From the NCBI RefSeq assembly GCF_013248965.1, contig NZ_JABRVQ010000004.1, forward strand, positions 1-64,000: DNA of 64,000 bases. The letters are read 5' to 3'. Positions 8,930 through 19,493 of this stretch are shown here, in pieces. The position numbers and the translations under genes were made by a program. Each line of letters opens with the position of its first letter. The first letter of the stretch is position 1. The notes under the pieces were generated by a model. The model did no database searches, had not been told where the DNA came from, and saw only the letters and a program-made list of their open reading frames with translations. This stretch comes from Psychrobacter okhotskensis. Its GTDB lineage: Bacteria; Pseudomonadota; Gammaproteobacteria; Pseudomonadales; Moraxellaceae.

Positions 8930-9208
8930 AGGGTCTGTTGAACATTCAAATATTAGGACTGCTGATCGCTAAAATCGCATCAAACCTTTTATCAAATCAG
9001 GCGTAAACCGACGATAATGTCGAGACCTTAGCTAGGTTTACAACAATGTTTGGGGTGATTTTAGTATCAGCCTTTCAGGGCAGGGCTATTTTTTACCAAT
9101 ACATGGCGAAATTGTCTAACCTAGAACGACTAGTCGTCAAAAATTTCACTGCGTATTGTCTAAAAAATAGACGCTGCCAGTACCACATTTGAATGTTCAA
9201 CAGACCCT
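8930..9208. repeat. 279-bp non-coding element with 22-bp perfect terminal inverted repeats
   Basis: Bases 8930-8951 (AGGGTCTGTTGAACATTCAA and two more bases) are the exact reverse complement of 9187-9208. Inside are further nested stems. CTAAAATC near 8969 pairs with GATTTTAG near 9057. GTAAACC at 9003-9009 pairs with GGTTTAC at 9035-9041. GGCAG-CTATTTTTTA (9080-9096) pairs with TAAAAAATAG-CTGCC (9161-9178), and there is a 12-base palindrome ACGACTAGTCGT at 9126-9137. There is no open frame. The perfect ends without a transposase suggest a non-autonomous mobile element. It ends 34 bases downstream of rluE and may terminate it. Confidence 0.75.
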
Positions 9209-9242
9209 CATAATACCGACATCAAAATGATGTTAGGTTCGA

Positions 9243-9857
9243 TTAATTATGAACACCCAATTCTCGCAGTTTTGCACTGTCTAAATGGATACGCACAAAC
9301 TCACCAACTGCCAGTTCTCCCAATTCAAAGCCTGCCACTGACCAACGAATAAGACGCAGACAAGGCAAGCCAACATGCGCCGTCATGCGTCTGACTTGAC
9401 GATTCTTACCCTCATAAATCGTCAGCATCAACCATGATGTGGGTATGCTTTTACGCTCACGAATAGGCGGGTCACGTTGCCAAAGTGGCATCGGTAAATC
9501 CTCTTCACTAAGCTGTTTGATGTCGGCAGGCAGAGTTTTACCATCTTTAAGAATCACGCCTTGTCGAAGCTTATCACGTTGCTCGGCAGTAGGAGTACCT
9601 TCAACTTGTACTAAATAAGTCTTACCTTGTTTACGTCCAGCATTGGCTTTTGGTGGATGAGTAATGGCTTTATTAACCCTGCCATCACTCGTCAAAATCA
9701 GTAACCCTTCAGATATCGCATCTAATCTGCCAGCAACGCGCAAAGACTTATCCGTGAAATATTCCGATAGGGTGGTGTGGTCGTTGTTGCTGTCATCACG
9801 GAACTGACTTTGCACACCGTAAGGCTTATTAAACAGAATGAGACTGGTGGTCGACAT
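9243..9857 (-). CDS. rluE: 23S rRNA pseudouridine synthase, RluE-type
   Basis: RsuA-family pseudouridine synthase of 204 residues. There is no N-terminal S4 domain, which points to RluE (modifies U2457 of 23S rRNA in E. coli) rather than RsuA, RluB or RluF. The catalytic motif GRLDAISEGLLILTSDG lies at 43-59 with Asp46 as the nucleophile. KTYLVQVEG (about 79-87) and GKNRQVRRM (about 150-158) complete the family signature. The start is ATG 9857, and the region upstream has CCTAAATAAAG-type spacing with only a weak ribosome-binding site. It is followed at once by the 279-base inverted-repeat element. Confidence 0.87.
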   Translation of the reverse strand: MSTTSLILFNKPYGVQSQFRDDSNNDHTTLSEYFTDKSLRVAGRLDAISEGLLILTSDGRVNKAITHPPKANAGRKQGKTYLVQVEGTPTAEQRDKLRQGVILKDGKTLPADIKQLSEEDLPMPLWQRDPPIRERKSIPTSWLMLTIYEGKNRQVRRMTAHVGLPCLRLIRWSVAGFELGELAVGEFVRIHLDSAKLRELGVHN

Positions 9858-10549
9858 AAAATAGCATTTCCTAAATAAAGATATTGATAAAGCATGAAAG
9901 GTAAGAATTAGACCGATTATGAAGCGGCTGATAACTTAATTAACGTTATTGTAATCAAAAAAGAACACACAACAAATAATGTATTAACTTATCAGCCATA
10001 GCCTATGAAGGTGCGCTTTTATGTCTACAGTAAAACCATGTTATAATAGTGGTATTTATAATATTGATACTTGCACATGAGTTATGCGCTAGAAAAATTG
10101 TTGCGCAGCCCTTTATCTTAGTACAATGATTAGGATAGCACATCAGATTTGTACAGTTACCTAGGCTTGTAAATTATCAATAATTATTAAGTTTATATAA
10201 AGTATTTTTGTTATTTTACTTATTTTCATAATTTTTTTGCTGATGTTATTGTTAACTGGCTTTTCTTTTCATTGCTCAGTCTATGGCTATTATTAAAATT
10301 TTTTTCAATTTTTTATGTTAAAGCATTGAGTGCCATAATGTGAGTTCAGAATGGATTTGCAAAATGCCCACATTTAAGAGCCGTAAATATAAGATCGTAA
10401 GTACTTGATTTTTTCTCGCTTAGCTAAAGACGTGAATTACGTATAACTATAACCACGCATAACCATAATAAAGTAGCGCAAGCATAACGGATCGCCTAGA
10501 GTACCAATGAAACTTGCGACATCCAACATACAACCAAGGAGTTTTATCC
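9858..10549. other. Long intergenic region upstream of icd
   Basis: Nearly 700 A+T-rich bases with no supported gene. A perfect extended -10 (TGTTATAAT, 10039-10047) reads toward icd but lacks a good -35 and would give a leader of about 500 bases. Runs of T and A near 10195-10320 have no clear pairing. An untranslated leader or small RNA cannot be excluded. Confidence 0.4.
10039..10047 (+). promoter_or_regulatory. Extended -10 promoter element, possible icd promoter
   Basis: TG-T-TATAAT matches the extended -10 consensus exactly. The hexamer 17 bases upstream is poor, which extended -10 promoters tolerate. The distance to icd (about 500 bases) makes the assignment uncertain. Confidence 0.35.
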
Positions 10550-11809
10550 ATGTCATATGATAAGGTTATCGTACCTAGAGACGGCGAAAAAGTAACCGTC
10601 AACGCTGATTTATCGTTGAATGTCCCCAATCATCCCATTATTCCCTTCATTGAAGGCGATGGAATTGGGGTAGATATCACTCCGGTCATGGTCAAGGTGG
10701 TTGATGCTGCAGTTGATAAAGCTTACCATGGCAAAAAGTCCATCATTTGGATGGAAGCGTATTTGGGCGAAAAAGCGGCCAAAATCTATGATGGTGACTA
10801 CCTGCCAAGCGAAACGCTAGAGATCTTAAAAGATTACGTGATCAGTATCAAAGGGCCATTAACCACGCCAGTAGGCGGCGGCTTCCGCTCATTAAACGTC
10901 GCTGTGCGTCAAGAGCTTGACCTCTATGTATGCCAACGTCCCGTTCGCTGGTTTGAAGGCGTGCCAAGCCCCGTGCAGCATCCTGAGCTGACGGATATGG
11001 TGATATTCCGCGAAAACTCAGAAGATATCTATGCCGGTATCGAGTGGAAAGCGGGCAGTGATGACGCTAAGAAAATCATCAAGTTCTTAAAAGAAGAGAT
11101 GGGCGTGACGAAGATTCGTTTCGACGATGACTGCGGCATTGGCATCAAACCTGTATCCAAAGAAGGCTCGCAGCGTCTAGTGCGTAAAGCCATTCAACAC
11201 GCTATCGATAACGATTTGCCGAGTGTGACTTTAGTGCACAAAGGCAATATCATGAAGTTCACCGAAGGCGCGTTTAAAGACTGGGGCTATGAATTAGCCG
11301 CAGAGCGCTTCGATGCAGAGTTGTTAGATGGTGGCCCTTGGATGACGATGAAAAACCCAAAAACGGGTAATGACATCATTATCAAAGACGTCATTGCTGA
11401 TGCCTTTTTGCAGCAAATTCTGATGCGTCCTGCCGATTATTCTGTCGTCGCCACGCTTAACCTAAACGGTGATTACATCTCTGATGCCCTAGCGGCTGAA
11501 GTGGGCGGTATCGGTATTGCACCGGGTGCCAACAAAGGCGGCGCAATCGCTGTCTATGAAGCGACTCATGGTACTGCGCCTAAATATGCTGGTCAGAACA
11601 AAGTAAACCCCGGCTCGTTGATTCTATCGGCTGAGATGATGTTACGTGACATGGGCTGGACAGAAGCCGCTGACCTCATTATCAATGGTATTCAAGGCGC
11701 TATCGCTAATAAAACGGTCACTTATGACTTTGAGCGTTTGATGCCTGATGCTATTTTGCTCAGCACTTCTGAGTTTGGTAAAGCAATCATTAAGCACATG
11801 GATGCCTAG
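10550..11809 (+). CDS. icd: Isocitrate dehydrogenase (NADP+), homodimeric type
   Basis: TCA-cycle enzyme that oxidatively decarboxylates isocitrate to 2-oxoglutarate with NADP+. The 419-residue length and the sequence match E. coli-type Icd: [14 protein letters not shown] near the N-terminus, [26 protein letters not shown] in the isocitrate-binding region, and [23 protein letters not shown] near the C-terminus as the family signature. The regulatory Ser is within [11 protein letters not shown] 10550 is chosen because AAGGAG precedes it at the right spacing. The frame is open a further 12 codons upstream, without such a site. It is convergent with the monomeric isozyme and shares a terminator with it. 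Confidence 0.95.
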   Translation: MSYDKVIVPRDGEKVTVNADLSLNVPNHPIIPFIEGDGIGVDITPVMVKVVDAAVDKAYHGKKSIIWMEAYLGEKAAKIYDGDYLPSETLEILKDYVISIKGPLTTPVGGGFRSLNVAVRQELDLYVCQRPVRWFEGVPSPVQHPELTDMVIFRENSEDIYAGIEWKAGSDDAKKIIKFLKEEMGVTKIRFDDDCGIGIKPVSKEGSQRLVRKAIQHAIDNDLPSVTLVHKGNIMKFTEGAFKDWGYELAAERFDAELLDGGPWMTMKNPKTGNDIIIKDVIADAFLQQILMRPADYSVVATLNLNGDYISDALAAEVGGIGIAPGANKGGAIAVYEATHGTAPKYAGQNKVNPGSLILSAEMMLRDMGWTEAADLIINGIQGAIANKTVTYDFERLMPDAILLSTSEFGKAIIKHMDA

Positions 11810-12017
11810 TCATCGCTTTATGATGAGCTAAAAGCAATTTAATATAAGCTGTTGAAAAAGCCATTTACAATCATGTAGGTGATTTTTTTATGCTGATGTT
11901 ATAACTATGGTCAAGGAATTTTAGAATCGCTACGATACTGCTGATATCAATTTTTTGTCCCCTCTGTCTGCACAGACCCTATATAAGCACTATTACCTTT
12001 TTATCTACAGACAATAA
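11810..12017. other. Spacer between convergent isocitrate dehydrogenase genes
   Basis: Non-coding, A+T-rich. Only the terminator at its right edge is recognised. Confidence 0.4.
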
Positions 12018-12064
12018 AAAACACCCCACAACTCTATAGAGCTGCGGGGTGTTTTATTGTTTTT
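12016..12064. terminator. Strong bidirectional terminator
   Basis: Stem AAACACCCCACAACTCTA / TAGAGCTGCGGGGTGTTT, nearly perfect. It is flanked by an A-run on the left and TTTTATTGTTTTT on the right, so it can end both icd genes. Confidence 0.85.
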
Positions 12065-12127
12065 AACTGACGCTAGCTGCAAAAGTATAAAGAAGTAACG
12101 TTACTTAAGGCTAGCCAGTTAAATCTA

Positions 12128-14347
12128 TTACAACGATGCCAACGCTTCATTGAATAAGGTGCTTGGACGCATGACTTTTTCAGCCAATGCTTCATCTGCG
12201 AAGTAGTAGCCTTTGATGTCTACCGCTTTGCCTTGAGCATCATTAAACTGTTTAATAATGGCGTCTTCATTGCTCTCAAGCTTTTGCGCTAGCGGGGCGA
12301 ATTGCGCTTTAAGATCTGCATCTTGGTCTTGTGTGGCCAGCTCCTGAGCCCAGTACATCGCCAGATAGAAATGGCTACCACGGTTATCTAACTCACCGGT
12401 TTTACGTGACGGTGATTTGTCATTTAGCAGCAACGTTTCAGTGGCTCTATCGAGCGTATCTGCTAAGATTTGCGCTTTAGCATTGTCATCGTTTTTGGCC
12501 AAATGCTCCAATGACTCCGTCAAGGCTAAAAATTCACCCAATGAATCCCAACGTAGATGGTTTTCTTCTACCAGCTGCTCAACGTGCTTGGGTGCAGAAC
12601 CACCAGCGCCAGTTTCGAACAAACCGCCGCCTTTCATTAATGGTACGACTGATAGCATCTTAGCACTGGTTCCTAACTCGAGAATTGGGAATAAGTCAGT
12701 GAGATAATCTCGTAGAATATTACCTGTGGCAGAGATAGTATCCAGACCGCGAGCGACGCGCTCTAAGGTATAACGCATGGCGCGCACCTGTGACATGATT
12801 TCAATGTGCAGACCGTCAGTATCATGGTCTTTCAAATACATGTTAACTTTTTTGATTAGCTCGTTCTCGTGCGGACGGTACGGGTCTAACCAAAAGATGA
12901 CGGGAGTATCTGACTCACGCGCACGGCGAACGGCAAGTTTCACCCAATCTTGGATAGGCTCATCTTTGACTTGACACATGCGCCAGATATCGCCTTTTTC
13001 TACATCTTTTTCAAGCAATACTTCATCGGTATCAATATCTACAATACGGGCGATACCGGTAGCGCTAGACTCAAAGGTTTTGTCATGTGAGCCATATTCT
13101 TCTGCTTTTTGTGCCATGAGGCCTACGTTAGGAACCGTACCCATGGTGGTTGGATCAAAGTTACCATGCCATTTGCAGAAGTTGATCATTTCTTGATAAA
13201 TACGGGCGAAGGTAGACTCTGGCATGACGGCTTTACAATCATATAGTTTGCCATCAGCGCCCCACATTTTACCACCGTTACGAATCATCGCAGGCATTGA
13301 CGCATCGACAATAATGTCACTTGGCGAATGGAAGTTGGTGATACCTTTTGAAGAGTCAACCATCGCTAGACGTGGGCGATGCTCTTGGCAGGCATGCAAG
13401 TCTTGCTCGATCTCTTCACGTTTAGAGGATGGCAGAGTAGAGATTTTGTCGTATAGATCAGCCATACCATTGTTGACGTTAATGCCTAATTCATCAAAAA
13501 AAGCACCGTGCTTGTCAAATGCATCTTTATAATAAATTCTAACCGCATGTCCAAACACGATAGGGTGCGAAACCTTCATCATAGTGGCTTTTACGTGCAG
13601 TGAAAACAAGATACCAGCTTCGCGGCAGTCTTCCATTTCTTGCTCATAAAACTCTAGTAGCGATTTTTTGCTCATGACCATCAGGTCAATGACTTCTTTA
13701 TCAAGCAACGCAATTTTTGGCTTCAATACTTTCGTTGTACCATCCTCAAGTAACAGCTCCATACGCACGTTACGGGCTTTATCTAAAGTTATCGATTGTT
13801 CGCCATCATAAAAATCACCGCTGTGCATGTGTGATACGTGGGTACTTGACCATTGCTTCCACTCGCCCATAGAATGCGGATGCTTGCGCGCAAAGTTCTT
13901 AACGGCTTTCGGCGCACGGCGATCTGAGTTGCCTTCGCGCAGTACAGGGTTGACCGAACTGCCTAGACTTTTACCATAGCGCTGACGAATTTCTTGTTCT
14001 TCGTCGGTTTTTGGATCTTCTGGAAAGTCAGGGATAGCAAAGCCTTTGCTTTGTAGTTCTTTGATACAGGCTTTTAGCTGCTGAACAGAAGCACTGATAT
14101 TTGGCAGTTTGATAATGTTGGTGTCAGGATCTTGCGTCAATCGACCAAGCTCAGCTAGATTATTAGGAACGCGCTGCTCTTCACTTAAATACTCTGGAAA
14201 TTCAGCCAACACACGCGCGGCAACAGAGATATCAGTGGTTTCCACCTCAACCCCTGCGGTTTGGGTAAAGGCTTTGACAATAGGTAAGAAGGACAAGGTT
14301 GCTAGCGCTGGGGCTTCATCAGTTTTTGTATAAATAATTTTTGACAT
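12128..14347 (-). CDS. Isocitrate dehydrogenase (NADP+), monomeric type
   Basis: Monomeric NADP-isocitrate dehydrogenase of 739 residues, the normal length for this family (Azotobacter, Corynebacterium, Colwellia). Family landmarks are [18 protein letters not shown] near 165-183, [21 protein letters not shown] near 253-273, [36 protein letters not shown] near 325-360, and [19 protein letters not shown] near 580-600. It is unrelated in overall fold arrangement to the dimeric enzyme encoded convergently next door, although both do the same reaction. In Colwellia the monomeric form is the cold-active isozyme; the same role here is inference. No SD stronger than AAAGGG is seen upstream. Confidence 0.95.
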   Translation of the reverse strand: MSKIIYTKTDEAPALATLSFLPIVKAFTQTAGVEVETTDISVAARVLAEFPEYLSEEQRVPNNLAELGRLTQDPDTNIIKLPNISASVQQLKACIKELQSKGFAIPDFPEDPKTDEEQEIRQRYGKSLGSSVNPVLREGNSDRRAPKAVKNFARKHPHSMGEWKQWSSTHVSHMHSGDFYDGEQSITLDKARNVRMELLLEDGTTKVLKPKIALLDKEVIDLMVMSKKSLLEFYEQEMEDCREAGILFSLHVKATMMKVSHPIVFGHAVRIYYKDAFDKHGAFFDELGINVNNGMADLYDKISTLPSSKREEIEQDLHACQEHRPRLAMVDSSKGITNFHSPSDIIVDASMPAMIRNGGKMWGADGKLYDCKAVMPESTFARIYQEMINFCKWHGNFDPTTMGTVPNVGLMAQKAEEYGSHDKTFESSATGIARIVDIDTDEVLLEKDVEKGDIWRMCQVKDEPIQDWVKLAVRRARESDTPVIFWLDPYRPHENELIKKVNMYLKDHDTDGLHIEIMSQVRAMRYTLERVARGLDTISATGNILRDYLTDLFPILELGTSAKMLSVVPLMKGGGLFETGAGGSAPKHVEQLVEENHLRWDSLGEFLALTESLEHLAKNDDNAKAQILADTLDRATETLLLNDKSPSRKTGELDNRGSHFYLAMYWAQELATQDQDADLKAQFAPLAQKLESNEDAIIKQFNDAQGKAVDIKGYYFADEALAEKVMRPSTLFNEALASL

Positions 14348-15038
14348 TATAGTAGTGTATCCCTTTAGGCTGTAGTTAATATTAATGCTTAAATCAATGG
14401 GTGCTTCTATAGAGACTCTCTGCGATAGTGGGCCATGCTTGGAGCAAATGTAACATGAGTAATCTTTTGGAGAGCCTCAAGGCAACTTAAAAATTTCTGT
14501 CGCTAACTGTGGTGAATCAAAACTAAAAATAGTACGTTGAGACAGTATTGTGATTCTCTACACAAAACTGGCTGACTAACAGCAGATTATAGTTGACCCA
14601 CTATAGATCCAAGGCGATGTCAATCTCGCATAATGAACCAATTGTACTATTTTTATTCATATCTCATGTATACAAATTATATTAAGCTAATAATAGCCTT
14701 ATTCTACCAGTCATGAGCTTTGATATCATCTTTTCTATACAATTACCGTTCTTTAAACCCTGTTTTTTGAGTCATCAGGTAACAGCAATTAATAGATATA
14801 TCGTTCACCCTATCATTCATAAAAATAGTGTGCTCATTAGCTGAAAGCGCTCAATTAAAAATAGTACGGCTAGTTTCGTAAAGTCATCTACATTCGTGTG
14901 GCTGGCTTTTTTTATGCTATTTTGATATTAAGGCGTGCTACGTAATTTTCAAGAAATATGGCTATTTTTGCAAATTGTGACAGCAAAAGCGCTGATATTT
15001 GGTAGGCTAAACCCTTAAGAAAAAACAGTGTGGGTACT
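14348..15038. other. Intergenic region with repeated short motif
   Basis: About 690 non-coding bases between divergent genes. TAAAAATAGTAC occurs at 14524-14535 and 14856-14867, as its reverse complement at 14644-14655, and in a variant at 14820-14830. At 14588-14606 the sequence TATAGTTGACCCACTATAG resembles one end of the 107-base element seen elsewhere in the window. No gene is supported. Confidence 0.45.
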
Positions 15039-16415
15039 ATGACTTTACAATATGCGCTACTCAGTGATACCAGTTGGCAGAGCCAAGCACAGTGGCAAGC
15101 GCCAGATACTCCTTTTATGTCATTTGATTTTTGGCAAGCGCTTAGTGATACTGGCGCAATTGGTGAGCGAGCAGGCTGGCTACCTATTTATATCTTGGTA
15201 CATCGGGTAGAGGGTACTCAGAATGATGCCGTAGCAGAATCGGCTAAGTTGACAGAGGCAGCACCGGCAGACATAACGCATCCGGTAGCCGTCATGCCCG
15301 TGTTCATAAAAGGTCATCATCAAGGTGAGTTTGTATTTGACCATTCGTGGGCACAAGCTTATGCTCAATACGGTCTCGATTATTACCCACGTCTGGTGAC
15401 AAGTGTCCCTTACACCCCGATTACCGGACAGCGCTTGTGGTTAGCAGAAGGCGAGAGCTTAACTGCAGACATTATAAAGACGGCGATTGCTGGCGTTGAT
15501 GATGTCGCCCAGCAAGTAGGCGCGTCGGGCTGGCATGGATTGTTTGTCACAGATGAGCTGTCCTCGCTTGCTATCAACTCTATGCCGACTAAGATTGATA
15601 TAGAAAAAGCGCTCGCCGCCCAAAAGAATGACTTAGCGAGCAAGCCTATCGCTACGCCTACTACCACTATCATTGAAATGCCGATACTTGAGCGTCAAGG
15701 TTGTCAGTTTTTATGGCAAAATAAAAATCTTAGCCAAGACAGCCAGCTGTTTATGGATTTTGAAGGATTCTTGGCGACATTAAAAGCCAAAAAACGCAAG
15801 ACTATTCGGGCTGAGCGTCGCAAGGTCGGCGAGCAAGGCATTAGCTGTCAGCGTAAGTGTGGTAACGACATCACGGATGAAGACTGGCAAGCGTTCTATC
15901 ATTGTTATGTGATGACTTATGCGGTACGTGGGCAAAAGCCATATTTGACCCTTGATTTTTTTATGGCGCTAGCCGACAGCATGCCTGAGCACATCATGTT
16001 GGCGCAAGCCATGGATGCCGATGGTGAAATCATCGCGAGTAGCTTATTCTTATACGATAAAGCGGACAGCGATAATGTTGATGATAATGCTACCTTGTAC
16101 GGCCGCTATTGGGGCGCGCTTGGTGAGTATGATAGCTTGCACTTTGAGCTTTGTTATTATCAAGGGCTTGAGTTTGCTATCGAGCAAGGCTTAAGGTATT
16201 TTGATCCGGGCACGCAAGGGGAGCATAAGCTGGTTCGCGGTTTTATTCCAACGACCACTCACTCTATCCACCGTATTTATGATGTGCGCTTTGTGCCAGC
16301 GATTAGCGATTTTTGTGCAAAAGATAGCTTGCATATGGCGCAATATCGTCAGCAGGCCCATGAGGCATTGCCATTTAATGCCGATAATATGCCAGACTTT
16401 GATATCAATCGTTAA
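15039..16415 (+). CDS. GNAT/FemAB-like family protein (DUF482, peptidogalycan-type)
   Basis: 458-residue protein of the DUF482 / 'peptidogalycan biosynthesis' family, which has a FemAB/GNAT-like acyltransferase fold. Typical motifs are the N-terminal SFDFWQALSDTGAIGERAGW region, LKAKKRKTIRAERRKV near 255-270, and the C-terminal YYQGLEFAIEQGLRYFDPGTQGEHKLVRGF block. The biochemical role of this family is not established. There is no signal peptide or membrane segment. ATG 15039 is used; the frame also has a GTG nine bases earlier, and neither has a strong ribosome-binding site. It is followed by ubiC after 113 bases with no terminator, so cotranscription is possible. Confidence 0.75.
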   Translation: MTLQYALLSDTSWQSQAQWQAPDTPFMSFDFWQALSDTGAIGERAGWLPIYILVHRVEGTQNDAVAESAKLTEAAPADITHPVAVMPVFIKGHHQGEFVFDHSWAQAYAQYGLDYYPRLVTSVPYTPITGQRLWLAEGESLTADIIKTAIAGVDDVAQQVGASGWHGLFVTDELSSLAINSMPTKIDIEKALAAQKNDLASKPIATPTTTIIEMPILERQGCQFLWQNKNLSQDSQLFMDFEGFLATLKAKKRKTIRAERRKVGEQGISCQRKCGNDITDEDWQAFYHCYVMTYAVRGQKPYLTLDFFMALADSMPEHIMLAQAMDADGEIIASSLFLYDKADSDNVDDNATLYGRYWGALGEYDSLHFELCYYQGLEFAIEQGLRYFDPGTQGEHKLVRGFIPTTTHSIHRIYDVRFVPAISDFCAKDSLHMAQYRQQAHEALPFNADNMPDFDINR

Positions 16416-16528
16416 TCCTCGATTTTACGAATATTGACTATTATTAATAGCTGCTTTTATCAATGTCGCTTTATTCACAGACACTCGCAGCCGTTTACTT
16501 TTTAAATTCTCACTATTAGCCGTCAACT

Positions 16529-17023
16529 ATGCCCAGTAATCTTTTTGCTAGTCCTGCCACTTTTACCCCGCCCTCTGAGCTGGTATCTTGGCTTAATGCC
16601 GAAGGCTCTCTGACTGCGATGTTGGAACAAAGAGCAGGGCAACCATTACGAGTAGAACGCAGTTTTGAGGGCTTTCGAGCGCTAACATTGCAACAAAAAC
16701 GACAATTAGGACTGCAAGGTTCAGCGCTAAATCGTCCGATGCTGGCGTGGGTACGCGAGGCGCAGCTATATGGTAATGATGAGCAACCATGGGTCGAGGC
16801 ACAGAGTATCTTTCCGTTACCCAGTCTCAAAGGGCGCGCCCGTCGTCTGCAACAGTTAAAAGGCACGCCCATCGGATATGTGTTGTTTAAGCGCAGTCGT
16901 ACTTTGCCCAATCAGCGCTTTATCCAACACACGGGCGCAGGCTGGCAACGACAAACACGTTATGATTGGTATGGGCGCACGCTACTGATTAGCGAAACGT
17001 TTTTAGCTTCATTTTTAAAATGA
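16529..17023 (+). CDS. ubiC: Chorismate pyruvate-lyase UbiC
   Basis: Converts chorismate to 4-hydroxybenzoate and pyruvate, the first step of ubiquinone synthesis. The 164-residue length is normal for UbiC. The family pattern is visible: RPMLAWVREAQLYGN near 70-84, PWVEAQSIFPLPSLKG near 87-102, and GTPIGYVLFKRSRTLPNQRF near 111-130, with the conserved Arg and the late Glu in LLISETFL. ubiA, the usual neighbour, is not in the window. The start is the only good ATG; its ribosome-binding site is weak, which suggests translation from the upstream DUF482 transcript. Confidence 0.85.
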   Translation: MPSNLFASPATFTPPSELVSWLNAEGSLTAMLEQRAGQPLRVERSFEGFRALTLQQKRQLGLQGSALNRPMLAWVREAQLYGNDEQPWVEAQSIFPLPSLKGRARRLQQLKGTPIGYVLFKRSRTLPNQRFIQHTGAGWQRQTRYDWYGRTLLISETFLASFLK

Positions 17024-17368
17024 GCACGCGCTACTATATAAGTTAGGATATTAATAAAAATATTGTTTTAACCGTATGGGTGAGCCGCCAGTAAATACTT
17101 TATTTTATTGGCTATTTATCTGCGTGATATCGCCATTTAAACTGCTCAGCTTGCTGTGAGGTTTTTTTGCGCTCGCAGTACAAATTTTCATGTTACACTT
17201 AATCTTTAGCGATGATATCGATGCATTTATATGTCGAATTTATTGCCTATAATGGACGAGTTAATAACAAGGCCAATTGCCTTTGCTTGCCTATTTTACC
17301 TCCTTTTACTACTCGCTTCTTTTTCATAAACACTACCATTAACGATAGCCACTACCTAGGACATCACT
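17024..17368. other. Upstream region of glyA
   Basis: 345 non-coding bases. A TATAAT at 17248-17253 could be the -10 of the glyA promoter, but no convincing -35 is seen. No riboswitch-like structure or PurR-type operator was recognised. Confidence 0.4.
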
Positions 17369-18625
17369 ATGTTTAAAGATATTTCTATCAAAGAGTTTGA
17401 TCCAGTACTTGCTGAAGCCATGGCCGCAGAAAGCGTTCGTCAAGAAAATCACATCGAGCTTATTGCCTCTGAAAACTATTGCTCGCAAGCAGTGATGGAA
17501 GCACAAGGCACTGACCTGACCAATAAATACGCCGAAGGTTATCCAGGTAAGCGCTATTACGGTGGTTGTGAGCACGTCGATGTGGTTGAGCAATTGGCTA
17601 TTGATCGTGCAAAAGAGCTGTTCGGTGCTGAGTACGTCAACGTTCAACCACACTCGGGTAGCCAAGCAAACTCTGCGGTATTTTTAGCCTTGCTTGAAGC
17701 CAATGACACGGTACTAGGCATGAGCCTAGACGCTGGTGGTCACTTGACTCATGGCGCCCATATTAACTTCTCAGGTCTGAACTACAACGCCGTACAGTAT
17801 GGCTTGGTCGAAGGCACTGGCCTTATCGATTATGACGAAGTTGAGCGTTTGGCAAAAGAACATAAGCCAAAAATGATTATCGCTGGTTTTTCAGCATATT
17901 CACAAGTGGTCGATTGGGCGCGTTTCCGTGAAATCGCGGACGAAGTAGGCGCGTATCTACTGGTAGATATGGCACACGTGGCTGGTCTTATCGCTGGTGG
18001 CGTGTACCCAAGTCCAGTACCATTTGCGGATGTGGTCACGACTACAACGCACAAAACCCTACGTGGTCCACGCTCAGGTATGATTTTGGCTCGTGATGAG
18101 AAGCTGGCAAAGAAACTCAACTCTGCGGTATTCCCAGGCAACCAAGGCGGTCCGTTGATGCACGTCATCGCGGCAAAAGCGGTTTGCTTTAAAGAAGCGC
18201 TAGAGGACAACTTCAAAACCTATCAGCAGCAAGTGGTCAAAAACGCCCAAGCAATGGCAAAAGTTATCCAAGAGCGCGGTTATGAAATTATCTCTGGTGG
18301 TACTGAAAACCATCTAATGCTTATCAGCCTAGTCAAGCAAGAAATGACCGGTAAAGAAGCGGACAAATGGCTTGGTGATGCACATATTACGGTGAATAAA
18401 AACGCTGTACCAAACGATCCAAAATCGCCGTTCGTGACGTCTGGTATTCGTATCGGTACGCCAGCGATTACTACTCGTGGCTTCAACGAAGCGCAAGCAG
18501 GTGATTTGGCAGGTTGGATCTGTGACGTGCTAGACGGTCGCGGTGATGAAGCGGTTGCGACTGAAGTACGCGGCAAAGTAGAAGCGATCTGCAAAGAATT
18601 GCCCGTTTACGAAAAAAACCAGTAA
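17369..18625 (+). CDS. glyA: Serine hydroxymethyltransferase
   Basis: Cytoplasmic PLP enzyme that interconverts serine and glycine and loads one-carbon units on tetrahydrofolate. The 418 residues align end to end with E. coli Gly[23 protein letters not shown] at the start, [15 protein letters not shown] near 51-65, and the PLP-binding [14 protein letters not shown] with Lys229. [13 protein letters not shown] lies near 363-375. ATG follows AGGA with seven-base spacing. Monocistronic, ended by a strong hairpin. Confidence 0.97.
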   Translation: MFKDISIKEFDPVLAEAMAAESVRQENHIELIASENYCSQAVMEAQGTDLTNKYAEGYPGKRYYGGCEHVDVVEQLAIDRAKELFGAEYVNVQPHSGSQANSAVFLALLEANDTVLGMSLDAGGHLTHGAHINFSGLNYNAVQYGLVEGTGLIDYDEVERLAKEHKPKMIIAGFSAYSQVVDWARFREIADEVGAYLLVDMAHVAGLIAGGVYPSPVPFADVVTTTTHKTLRGPRSGMILARDEKLAKKLNSAVFPGNQGGPLMHVIAAKAVCFKEALEDNFKTYQQQVVKNAQAMAKVIQERGYEIISGGTENHLMLISLVKQEMTGKEADKWLGDAHITVNKNAVPNDPKSPFVTSGIRIGTPAITTRGFNEAQAGDLAGWICDVLDGRGDEAVATEVRGKVEAICKELPVYEKNQ

Positions 18626-18672
18626 GCCAGTTGCTTCAATGGTAGCCAACGCTCTGTGAGGATTGGTTAACA

Positions 18673-18714
18673 AAAAAACCGCTTAGCGTTTGCTAGGCGG
18701 TTTTTATTTTTTTA
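18673..18714 (+). terminator. Terminator of glyA
   Basis: Stem AAAACCGCTTAGC / GCTAGGCGGTTTT with a short loop, then a T-rich tail. The stem is almost identical to the terminator at 19494-19529 after the next gene. Confidence 0.85.
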
Positions 18715-18730
18715 ACAAAAGGATAATTTG

Positions 18731-19480
18731 ATGACGCTACGAATCCATGCTTTGTACCATGTTGATTTTGAAGAACTTAGCTATATTAAACAATGGGCAG
18801 ATAGACAAGGTCACAGCATTGCTGTCACTCGTTTTTATAAAAATGATCCATTACCCGCTCAAGACAGTTTTGATTGGTTGATCATTATGGGTGGGCCAAT
18901 GGGCATTCACGATGAAACAGATTTTCAGTGGCTAGCTGATGAAAAAGCTTTCATTCAGCAAAGTATCGAAGAAGGAAAAACGGTAGTGGGTGTTTGCTTG
19001 GGGGCACAGCTGATAGCAGATAGTTTGGGTGCAAACGTTGCGCCATCCGGTATAAAAGAGGTTGGCTGGCTGCCTATTCAATTGACCAAACATGGGCTTG
19101 CGCATCCGCTACTAAAAGAGCTACCAAAAGATGAGTTTACTGTATTTCATTGGCATGGCGATGGTTTTGAGTGTCCTGAAGGCGCTACGCCGATTGCAAC
19201 GTCACAAGTTTGGGCCAATCAAGGTTTTATTTATCAAACACCAAAACATAAAGCGTTAGGTACGTGGGTACTTGGCTGGCAATGTCATTTTGAAGTCACC
19301 AAAAAGAGTATGGTAGATATGGTGGCGCATGGACAGCCGTATATACAAGAGGCAATGATTGAGCATCCTGACTCCGTTCAATCGGCTGATGAGATTGTAG
19401 AGTTAGGTGATAAGTATATTGAAGATAACAACGCATGGCTTTCAACAATCCTAGATAACTTGGTGAAATCTGGTCAATAA
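18731..19480 (+). CDS. Class I glutamine amidotransferase-like protein
   Basis: 249-residue stand-alone class I (GATase1) domain of the GMP synthase-like subgroup. The catalytic triad is visible: Cys89 in GVCLGAQL, His186 and Glu188 in WQCHFEVT. The oxyanion region is IIMGGPMGIHDE near 51-62. Related proteins act as gamma-glutamyl hydrolases or transfer ammonia to an unknown partner; no synthetase partner lies next door, so the substrate is unknown. ATG 18731 is chosen because AAAGGA precedes it; the frame also has TTG three bases earlier. The gene sits between two near-identical terminators. Confidence 0.85.
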   Translation: MTLRIHALYHVDFEELSYIKQWADRQGHSIAVTRFYKNDPLPAQDSFDWLIIMGGPMGIHDETDFQWLADEKAFIQQSIEEGKTVVGVCLGAQLIADSLGANVAPSGIKEVGWLPIQLTKHGLAHPLLKELPKDEFTVFHWHGDGFECPEGATPIATSQVWANQGFIYQTPKHKALGTWVLGWQCHFEVTKKSMVDMVAHGQPYIQEAMIEHPDSVQSADEIVELGDKYIEDNNAWLSTILDNLVKSGQ

Positions 19481-19493
19481 TCTGTAAGCAATA

